From Endomicrobiia bacterium (GTDB lineage: Bacteria > Elusimicrobiota > Endomicrobiia > Endomicrobiales > Endomicrobiaceae): a stretch of 5,014 bases of DNA. Below, one piece after another: positions 1 through 4,508 of this stretch. The stretch covers positions 1-5,014 of the forward strand of contig BNVT01000090.1 in NCBI GenBank assembly GCA_025998295.1. The letters are read 5' to 3'. The notes beneath the pieces are model-generated. The model worked only from the letters and a program-made list of their open reading frames with translations, ran no database searches and was not told the DNA's origin. The translations under genes and the position numbers were made by a program. Position 1 is the stretch's first letter; each line of letters begins with the position of its first letter.

Positions 1-312
1 CATTCTTGCAAGCTTCTTCTTGTATGTTAGTTCCTACATATGTATCTTCTATTATTTTTGGATGGATAGTAAGAATTGATATATCTGAATCAAGCTGTTT
101 TAGAGTTTTGATAAAAGTTATTTCGTCTGTATCTTTTGTAGTTATATTGTAGAAAAGTAAATTGTACTTTTTCTTGTTCATAGCGTTTAACGCTTCAAAC
201 GTTGTAGCAACCTTATCTATGTCGTGATGCCGGCTGTTAACAAGCACTTCAACCACTTTGCGTCTTCAACTACACAATCTATTAATAAAACATGTAATGA
301 ATATATTGCCAT
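1..312 (-). pseudogene. Degenerate response-regulator receiver-like gene, frameshifted and cut by the window edge
   Basis: The frame opens at an ATG at 310-312 with a GAGGG ribosome binding site at 319-323, six bases upstream. It reads MAIYSLHVLLID, then 'EDAKWLKCLL', and stops at a TAG at 217-219. Another minus frame continues without a stop to base 1, with 'VATTFEALNAMNKKKYNLLF', 'FIKTLKQLDSDISIL' and 'TIHPKII'. Joined, the two pieces follow the receiver fold: a first strand ending in Asp, an amphipathic helix, 'ALNAM' before the third strand, and Thr in the fourth strand. A frameshift near 217-231 separates them. Family knowledge: receivers need an acidic pair after strand 1 and a phosphoacceptor Asp at the end of strand 3. 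Here the pair is reduced to Asp-Cys and the acceptor position reads Asn (LLFYN), so phosphorylation is unlikely even if the frame were restored. The downstream half, including any output domain, lies outside the window. The family call rests on fold pattern only. Confidence 0.5.
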
Positions 313-394
313 TTGCTGCCCTCAACTGCCCCAAACAATAGTTATTTTGCCCTCCTTTGGTCTGTCGTGTGGCGATTTTTGTGTCGTTTTAGAA

Positions 395-421
395 CGCAAG
401 GAAACGTCTAGAAACCTTGCG
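395..421. terminator. Possible weak hairpin terminator after the small gene
   Basis: A perfect 7-bp inverted repeat, CGCAAGG at 395-401 and CCTTGCG at 415-421, has a 13-base loop. It covers the end of the small minus-strand frame (stop at 408-410) and lies 83 bases before the receiver-like start. No clear U-run follows on either strand, so intrinsic termination would be weak. It may be only a structural repeat. Confidence 0.25.
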
Positions 422-558
422 GCGTTACTATTATGCAATCACTGCCTTTAAGGCCTATTACTTGCACTATACAATATTGGCCATCTTTGATGCCCATGTA
501 AGATGACTTTTGATTTATGCCCATCAACATCTTCTATAATCAAATTGTACGTAGGCAT
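408..558 (-). pseudogene. Small unknown gene of about 49 codons with a homopolymer frameshift
   Basis: It has one of the best initiation signals in the window: AAGGAG at 565-570, six bases before the ATG at 556-558. The first frame reads MPTYNLIIEDVDGHKSK and ends at a TAA at 448-450 after 36 codons. Removing one A from the AAAA run in the Ser-Lys region (about 510-513) moves into a frame that continues 'YMGIKDGQYCIVQVIGLKG', then 'SDCIIVTPQGF', to a TAG at 408-410. That second reading has alternating hydrophobic residues and ordinary codons, so it looks like the ancestral product: a small beta-rich cytoplasmic protein with no signal peptide or membrane segment. The start lies 36 bases after the stop of the broken fibre gene, so the two were probably cotranscribed. 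I do not recognise the family. The shift could be a mutation, a sequencing error or slippage at the A run. Confidence 0.45.
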
Positions 559-594
559 CCCTATCTCCTTTAAACAATTATACAGCCATACCTT

Positions 595-1654
595 TCAAAA
601 AACATTCAAGCCCATTGTTCTTGTATTGTTTGCTTGTGGGGCTTGATTGTGGTTATAATCCCAGAAATAAATAACGCAATTATTTGTGTATTTCGTTACA
701 CTATAGCCCTGATAATTATCGTTTTGTCTTGACTCGCCAGTATATTCGGCACTGTAGGTCATCGAATAGTTTGAGTTGTCAAATTTATACATGCCACTCT
801 CGCCTAAAATGTCTGTAAAATTAAAAGTATGCACTTGAGCACCATTGCCGCTACCCCAATCATCATGATGAATTGATACTGTCATAAGTTTTTCTTTAGT
901 TATCACTCCAGTGCATACAGTTCCATCTGCATCAACAGTTGACTTTGATGCAATTATATAGTCTTTTATCCTTGAGGTAGTGGATATACTTGTTACATTT
1001 CCAAGGTCAATAGCTGCATCAGACGATGGATATGAATGATTTTTAATCTAAATGTGCTAGTGTTGTTAAAAACATGACTACTATCTTGGCTACGAAAAAA
1101 AATAAACTCCCTAATAGTACCTTCTAGCAGATCTCCAGCATCAAAAGTGTCATTTCTGCTATTAAATCGTACTACTTTAATGGTGCTTTCTAGTTTGTTG
1201 GTAGAATCATATATTTCAAAGTCAATTGTTCCATCAATATTAGTTTTATTTATACGAACAAATATACGCATACCGTTTAAATATTTATCATCTGCTTGGT
1301 TGAGTGGCAACGATAATACTCTAGGCCTGTGTATTTAATTTTATAACATTAGGCGTGTCGCTGAAATCTTCAAAAAATTACATTTCATTGTTTGACTTAC
1401 ATTTATCGCTTGATTCTCTCCAATTTCATCATTTACTATATCAGCACCTTTGAGATTTAAATTTTATGGCCATCAAAACTCATTCTACTTGTTGGGCGTC
1501 CACCTTGGACTGTTTGTGTTAAAAGCTTGGCTAGCCCATTATTACACATATCATCAGTGTCTTTATCAACTTTTTCAGCTGAAATCTTTTGAAAGTTATT
1601 TGATTCATAACTCCAATGATATTTTCTATTCCAGTGGTTCTTGTCAAAGCCCAT
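595..1654 (-). pseudogene. Second fibre/adhesin-like gene, tandem paralogue broken by at least four frameshifts
   Basis: The ATG at 1652-1654 lies eleven bases after the stop of the intact upstream fibre gene. Pieces in order: 1654-1460 (MGFDKNHW to MSFDGHKI); about 1463-1385 in another frame (NLNLKGADIVN, then GENQAINVSQTM, a neck-type motif); about 1377-1324 (SDTPNVIKLN); about 1340-1043 (NGMRIFV, then EIYDS, then TIREFIFFR); and about 1046-598 (IKDYIIASKS to TMGLNVF, stop 595-597). Each piece aligns in order with the intact neighbour: PNVIKLN with PNTIKIS, NGMRIFV with NGLRIFV, TIREFIFFR with TMREFVFYR, IKDYI with IKDYV. Breaks lie near 1457-1465, 1375-1385, 1320-1340 and 1040-1048, several of them at A or T runs. 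The restored product would be about 340 residues, beta-rich, with a helical 65-residue N-terminus that the neighbour lacks. There is no signal peptide and no YadA-type membrane anchor. It is probably a dead copy of a phage tail fibre or adhesin. The two long open stretches (993-1310 and 595-906) might otherwise be taken for separate genes. Confidence 0.65.
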
Positions 1655-1665
1655 TATTTTGCCGC

Positions 1666-2559
1666 CTATCCTGTTAGATTAAAACCAATAATAAATGTGC
1701 TATTTGTAGTGGAATCGCCGTAAATACTAAATTTAAAAGAATCAGGTTTTCGTTCAGAAACCTCTGACCCTACCTTCCACCTATTACTTTCAATACTATG
1801 CACTAAACAGTAATATCTATCTGATAAATTAAAAGAAGGCTTGAGGGTGTTATCAAAAGGGAAATCGCCAAAATTTATTGTAGCCGAATTTGTTTGTTGC
1901 CCAGTTGTAACTCGTAGAGTATATGACCATGAAATATTTACAATCTTTTTTAAATACCTTGTAGCCGAATAAGACCCATTGACTAACGATGTATATTTTG
2001 TATATTTGGCATTTACTGTATGTGTCGTAACATAATCCTTTATACACGAGTTATCAGTGTCTATTGTTCCTACATTACTAAGTGTTTTATCTGCAACATT
2101 TGCAAAAGTATCTATTAAATGGAATGAAGGTAAAGGATTTGTGCCAGATGGGTTTCTATAAAATACAAATTCTCTCATTGTGTCTTTAAAAACCAAACCA
2201 GTTAATAATTTATAGTTAATGTCATAAATATCGCATTTCATTCCTGCACCCTCACCTATAACAAGCATGCGAATCGGTTTGCCAGAATTATAAGTGCGGC
2301 TTACATAAACAAATATTCTTAAACCATTATCATCAGGTGAAAGCTTTATGTATTTTGGTAAGCTTATTTTTATAGTATTTGGATCAACTGCGCCTTGGCC
2401 TTTGTCATAAATAATACTGTTAGCCCCAATTGCAAACTGTCTTACATTTACAGCATCTTTCTCCTGCGTACCTGCTGCAAGGTTAGCGATTTTGATTGAT
2501 TGTTGCGGGGCACTACCAAGTTGCAGTCTATAAGGAGTGTGCTTTGAGCTTAAAATCAA
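1666..2559 (-). CDS. Beta-rich fibre protein with YadA-like neck motif (phage tail fibre or adhesin-like)
   Basis: This is an open frame of 297 codons (TAG stop at 1666-1668). Residues 11-42 resemble the end of a YadA-type head followed by its neck: RLQLGS, then IANLAAG (24-30), then DAVNVRQF (35-42). In trimeric autotransporters and many phage fibres this motif joins a beta-roll head to a coiled-coil stalk in a trimer. Residues 60-295 look beta-rich, with NGLRIFV, CDIYD, TMREFVFY and a terminal IIGFNLTG, all shared with the broken copy downstream. No signal peptide and no C-terminal four-strand anchor are visible, which favours a phage or tailocin fibre over a true autotransporter. The start is uncertain. 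A TTG at 2557-2559 opens the frame but has no ribosome binding site. An ATG at 2570-2572 in another frame encodes MALSFDFKLKAHSL and ends at 2528-2530; it may be the original start with a one-base shift near 2530. A promoter at 2584-2612 fits either. The specific role, such as a host receptor, is unknown. Confidence 0.7.
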   Translation of the reverse strand: MILSSKHTPYRLQLGSAPQQSIKIANLAAGTQEKDAVNVRQFAIGANSIIYDKGQGAVDPNTIKISLPKYIKLSPDDNGLRIFVYVSRTYNSGKPIRMLVIGEGAGMKCDIYDINYKLLTGLVFKDTMREFVFYRNPSGTNPLPSFHLIDTFANVADKTLSNVGTIDTDNSCIKDYVTTHTVNAKYTKYTSLVNGSYSATRYLKKIVNISWSYTLRVTTGQQTNSATINFGDFPFDNTLKPSFNLSDRYYCLVHSIESNRWKVGSEVSERKPDSFKFSIYGDSTTNSTFIIGFNLTG

Positions 2560-2565
2560 AGCTCA
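2541..2565. repeat. Two overlapping, mutually exclusive inverted repeats at the fibre gene start
   Basis: GCTTTGA (2541-2547) pairs with TCAAAGC (2556-2562), and TGAGCTT (2545-2551) pairs with AAGCTCA (2559-2565). Both stems are 7 bp, and they share bases, so only one can form at a time. They fall between the alternative ATG at 2572 and the first codons of the open fibre frame. A role in translation control is possible; chance in AT-rich DNA is also possible. Confidence 0.35.
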
Positions 2566-2583
2566 GAGCCATCAATAAACTTT

Positions 2584-2612
2584 TTTATACCTCAACAATG
2601 CCAGTATGACAA
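2584..2612 (-). promoter_or_regulatory. Sigma70-like promoter for the fibre gene block
   Basis: On the minus strand, TTGTCA (2607-2612) and TATAAA (2584-2589) each match consensus at five of six positions and are separated by exactly 17 bases. The predicted transcription start would fall near 2576-2578, only a few bases before the ATG at 2570-2572 and about 18 before the TTG at 2559. The mRNA would be leaderless or nearly so, which fits the absence of a ribosome binding site. No other good promoter was noticed for the minus block. Confidence 0.5.
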
Positions 2613-2709
2613 ATACGAAAATCTGCAAAAACAATGTTTTTAGATACACTTAAAAGTAAAGATGATTTTATATATACAAATTGCGTTTATTAAAAGCCTG
2701 TCGTTATTT

Positions 2710-3020
2710 TGATCTGTTTGTCTTTGTTTGGCAAAATTCCAAATATGTTGTGAGACATATGAAGCTTTGACAAAATAAATTTTACTTATTAATTCGAGCA
2801 AACGGAAATGTGTTATTAGATCTTTCAAAGACTTGACAAATAAGGTTTCGTAATCATAGAACCCACCTGTCTTTATTTGGTAAAAGCCAAGTACGATAAT
2901 ATTGTTGTAAGATCCTGCAAAGATTTGATAGATAGAGTTTTAATATGTACAACCCGCTGTTTTTTAACAAAAACCAAGTTCAGCATTGTTATGAGATCCT
3001 ACAAAAGCTTGACAACTGTA
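2710..3020 (+). repeat. Four degenerate tandem copies of a roughly 90-base unit from a gene 5' end
   Basis: Four diverged copies carry the pattern CTGTnTTT...AAAnnCCAAGT...ATTGTTnTnAGATCCTnCAAAnnTTGACA. The TTGACA-like ends lie at 2766, 2833, 2924 and 3009, so the spacing is 67, 91 and 84 bases. The last two copies are clearest (2860-2930 and 2951-3014; equivalent codons at 2868 and 2958 are exactly 90 bases apart). In plus-strand translation the units give SQVRxYCCKILQRFD (copy 3) and NQVQHCYEILQKLD (copy 4), with weaker versions in copies 1 (FQICCETYEALTK) and 2 (FEQTEMCY, stop, IFQRLDK). Copies 1-3 contain stops or shifts; copy 4 begins the 58-codon ORF. This looks like reiteration of the 5' end of one gene followed by decay. 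The stretch 2613-2709 upstream holds nothing I can identify. Confidence 0.5.
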
Positions 3021-3121
3021 TAAATACTTGTGCAGAATACCTACATGTGATAAGCAAAGTAGTTGATGCAAAAGAGCAAAAGGAAGCAAGAAATAAAAAG
3101 GCAAAGAGTTGGTGTAGTTAA
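2945..3121 (+). CDS. Small helical ORF, probably the N-terminal half of a broken phasin-like gene
   Basis: The frame runs 58 codons from an ATG at 2945-2947 to a TAA at 3119-3121. It begins MYNPLFFNKNQVQHCYEILQ and continues KLDNCINTCAEYLH, then a lysine/glutamate-rich helix (DAKEQKEARNKKAK). There is no signal peptide or membrane span. The ribosome binding site is poor (GATAGAG about 12 bases upstream). Its first 25 residues match the protein reading of the three decayed repeat units before it, which is the main reason to think the frame once coded. The 85-codon ORF that follows starts 31 bases later in another frame and has a similar helical character, so both may be parts of one protein of about 150 residues split by a frameshift. 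The 'NPLFF...NQV' start and a helical body loosely resemble phasins, the small granule-binding proteins, but I see no decisive motif. The function is unknown. Confidence 0.35.
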   Translation: MYNPLFFNKNQVQHCYEILQKLDNCINTCAEYLHVISKVVDAKEQKEARNKKAKSWCS

Positions 3122-3152
3122 GCAGCGGAAGGAAGAGGGTAGGTTTTGAAGT

Positions 3153-3410
3153 TTGCGGGATGAGCACATCACAAACGACATTTCACAAGTCTTTCACAAA
3201 TCTTTTACAAGTCTTGCACAAGAGTTTTACGAAAGTTTTATAAGTTACTTGCGCGGATATCTCACAAAATTTCATAGATTCAAGGGTTTCACAAGTATTA
3301 TGTATTACAACAAAGGTGATATTGCAGTAATGTTTGAGTATTACTGCAATAAAGAAGTATTAGCAGCGCAGATGTTTATTAATTCTTTAAAAAAGACTGA
3401 AGTAGTCTAG
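3153..3410 (+). CDS. Helical ORF of 85 codons, probably the C-terminal half of the same phasin-like gene
   Basis: The frame is open from just after a TGA at 3147-3149 to a TAG at 3408-3410. A TTG at 3153-3155 is the only early start and has no ribosome binding site, which suggests the true N-terminus lies upstream and was lost. The product is aromatic-rich and amphipathic: ISQVFHKSFTSLAQEFYESF, then FKGFTSIMYYNKGDIAV, then FEYYCNKEVLAAQMFINSL. The last part, an Asp-containing turn followed by a long helix with a regular Tyr/Asn/Phe pattern, loosely recalls the C-terminal helix of phasin-type proteins. Upstream of the TGA the same frame carries KQRKEEGRF, similar in charge to the end of the preceding 58-codon ORF, so a frameshift plus a nonsense change would explain the arrangement. 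The stop lies inside a 67-base tandem duplication. Treat it as a gene fragment unless a full-length homologue shows otherwise. Confidence 0.4.
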   Translation: MRDEHITNDISQVFHKSFTSLAQEFYESFISYLRGYLTKFHRFKGFTSIMYYNKGDIAVMFEYYCNKEVLAAQMFINSLKKTEVV

Positions 3411-3507
3411 AAATGACAGATTTCAATGATAAAGAAGGAAATGCCACAAAGAAGACCAAAGTTGCGAAGTTGTCTAGAAATGACAGATTTTAATGACAAA
3501 GAAGGAA
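3399..3507 (+). repeat. 67-base tandem duplication over the 3' end of the helical gene
   Basis: Bases 3399-3440 recur at 3466-3507 with three mismatches in 42 positions. The shared core is GTCTAGAAATGACAGATTT followed by AATGA and AAAGAAGGAA. The homology extends upstream with a 6-base gap: AAGACTGAAGTAG before copy 1 and AAGACCAAAGTTGCG before copy 2. Copy 1 contains the TAG of the 85-codon ORF; the 6-base insertion makes copy 2 read on as KTKVAKLSRNDRF. Each copy contains an ATG (3413 and 3480) giving MTDFNDKEG, in ORFs of 26 and 12 codons without ribosome binding sites. I do not call these genes. The rest of 3508-3537 holds nothing recognisable. Confidence 0.65.
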
Positions 3508-3537
3508 GTAGCACGTAGGATGATTGTACAGTAGAAG

Positions 3538-3558
3538 CTTTATGCTTAAAGCATAAAG
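3538..3558. promoter_or_regulatory. Perfect 10-bp inverted repeat upstream of the DUF5675 gene
   Basis: CTTTATGCTT (3538-3547) and AAGCATAAAG (3549-3558) are exact reverse complements around one base. The dyad ends 29 bases before the ATG at 3588. The near-absent spacer suits a protein-bound operator better than an RNA hairpin, and no U-run follows. No convincing promoter pair was found at standard spacing; TTGTAC at 3524-3529 and TAAAAT at 3559-3564 are too far apart. It may be an operator, or less likely a terminator for the gene upstream. Confidence 0.4.
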
Positions 3559-3587
3559 TAAAATAAACGATATACAAGGAGATTTAA

Positions 3588-4205
3588 ATGAGAAAGTCAG
3601 TGTTAGTATTTTGTAGCTTCTTTGCTTTAAGTATTTTTGCACCAGCTATTGCTCAGGCAGATCCTCCGGTATACTTAGTGCTAGAACGTACTACTGATGA
3701 GGATGAGCCAGTTGGGCCAGATAGTAACGCTATCCACGGAAGACTTACAGTTATAGGAGAAGATTATCGTTGCGACACTTTGGAGAGAGTTGGTATTAAC
3801 CCTGAACTTGATATTCCTTATCTTATGAAGGCGGGGACCCATAACATAAAACTTAGTGACAGCGGTAAATTCGGATCAAATTCGCCGGAGATAGAGATTG
3901 CTGGCCGTAAGTGGTTACGTTTCCATACGGGGACTAAACCAGAGCACTCGGAAGGTTGCCTAATACTAGGTGACTATGTGGGTACTCCTGGTCGTATTAA
4001 CAGTTCTGAAAAACATGTGGCAGAAATTATAAAAAAAATTCGCAGGGATGATGCAAATGGGAATGGAAACACCATTGAGATTCGTAATGCCCGTCGTGCT
4101 AAAGCTAATACACATACTACACATACACATTACGATGATGAAGATTCAGGCGGCCTCAGAGTTAGACCCGATGGCAGCTGGAGCGTGAGTTGTGTAATTC
4201 TATAA
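3588..4205 (+). CDS. Exported DUF5675-family protein
   Basis: This is an intact frame of 205 codons with AAGGAGA at 3576-3582, five bases before the ATG, and a TAA stop. Residues 1-24 are a clear Sec signal peptide: MRK, a hydrophobic core (SVLVFCSFFALSIFAPAIA), then an AQA cleavage site before DPPVYL, so the mature protein should be periplasmic or secreted. The mature part follows the DUF5675 pattern: an N-terminal strand (YLVLER), HGRLTVIGEDYRCDTLE (50-66), a 'IP...AGTH' loop (76-84), and the signature RFHTGTKPEHSEGCLILG (111-128). His113 and Cys124, with Ser121 and Gly123, recall the His/Ser-x-Gly-Cys arrangement of YkuD L,D-transpeptidases, so a peptidoglycan-related role is possible but unproven. 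DUF5675 proteins are common in phages and usually lack a signal peptide. Residues 176-187 form a His/Asp/Glu-rich tail (HTTHTHYDDED) that might bind metal. An A8 run inside the gene has stayed in frame. Confidence 0.85.
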   Translation: MRKSVLVFCSFFALSIFAPAIAQADPPVYLVLERTTDEDEPVGPDSNAIHGRLTVIGEDYRCDTLERVGINPELDIPYLMKAGTHNIKLSDSGKFGSNSPEIEIAGRKWLRFHTGTKPEHSEGCLILGDYVGTPGRINSSEKHVAEIIKKIRRDDANGNGNTIEIRNARRAKANTHTTHTHYDDEDSGGLRVRPDGSWSVSCVIL

Positions 4206-4251
4206 ATAATATATTTCTTAGTTAAATGTGGAAAGCTTTTTTGACTTTTTA

Positions 4252-4279
4252 AGTGTTAGTGGTTGCACCAAACAACACT
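4252..4279 (+). terminator. Small two-step hairpin after the DUF5675 gene
   Basis: AGTGTT (4252-4257) pairs with AACACT (4274-4279), and within it TGGT (4260-4263) pairs with ACCA (4267-4270) across a 3-base loop. It lies 47 bases after the stop codon. No U-run follows, so it is a weak terminator candidate or an mRNA 3'-end stabiliser. Confidence 0.3.
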
Positions 4280-4337
4280 CTGTTTGAAAGATTCTTTTCA
4301 TGCGTTTGACGTGCGAGTTTCTTTATATTAAAGGATT

Positions 4338-4366
4338 TTGACATCACAGAACACTTGCAGTATTAG
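4338..4366 (+). promoter_or_regulatory. Sigma70-like promoter in the intergenic region
   Basis: A perfect TTGACA (4338-4343) is followed after exactly 17 bases by TATTAG (4361-4366, four of six). Transcription would start near 4373 and meet the strong terminator at 4391-4436 almost at once. No plus-strand gene follows. It is either a chance match in AT-rich DNA or the promoter of a very short RNA. Confidence 0.3.
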
Positions 4367-4390
4367 AAATTAGGATAGCAAGTCTTTAAA

Positions 4391-4440
4391 AAAAAGAGTG
4401 GCAAGTTCATTTATCATGATGCTTGCTACTCTTTTTATTT
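4391..4440. terminator. Strong bidirectional intrinsic terminator between convergent genes
   Basis: A 15-bp stem, AAAAAGAGTGGCAAG (4391-4405) with CTTGCTACTCTTTTT (4422-4436), contains one G-U pair and has a 16-base loop. On the plus strand the stem ends in CTTTTTATTTT; on the minus strand it runs into a T9 tract (4388-4396). It can therefore end both the DUF5675 transcript and the M16-like transcript, which converge here (stops at 4205 and 4509). It is the clearest terminator in the window. Confidence 0.8.
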
Positions 4441-4508
4441 TAAATCTTCAGCTTGCTATTTGTTATACTGTTTGCGATGCTAAAGTTAGTTTTTTAGTAA
4501 TATTGCAG

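Noticed and set aside
224..451. 75-codon plus-strand open frame
   Set aside because: It lies antisense to the receiver-like and small-gene frames, has no ribosome binding site, and its composition (Thr/Cys/Leu-rich) looks like a shadow frame.
1147..1677. Two plus-strand open frames (1147-1338 and 1450-1677)
   Set aside because: Both lie opposite pieces of the second fibre gene that align with the intact paralogue, so they are shadows.
1853..2047. 64-codon minus-strand frame
   Set aside because: It sits inside the open fibre gene in another frame and shows no conserved pattern.
2572..2649. Short hydrophobic minus-strand frame (from a GTG, ending TGATG over the fibre ATG)
   Set aside because: It looks like a membrane segment with translational coupling, but it overlaps the promoter at 2584-2612, has no ribosome binding site, and has no upstream gene frame to belong to.
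2710..3020. CRISPR array
   Set aside because: The units are long, diverged and unevenly spaced, with no short exact repeats separating unique spacers, and they translate as related protein segments.
2640..3167. Minus-strand frames at 2640-2828 and 2964-3167
   Set aside because: They are antisense to the plus-strand repeat units and to the 58-codon ORF, whose coding sense is better supported by conserved residues between repeats.
406..3480. Shared GTCTAGAAA at 406, 3405 and 3472
   Set aside because: The 3405 and 3472 copies belong to the tandem duplication; the copy at 406 shares only nine bases without flanking similarity, so chance is likely.
4206..4508. tRNA or other structured RNA gene in the intergenic stretch
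   Set aside because: No cloverleaf, T-loop motif or other known RNA signature is visible; only the small hairpin, the promoter-like pair and the terminator stand out.
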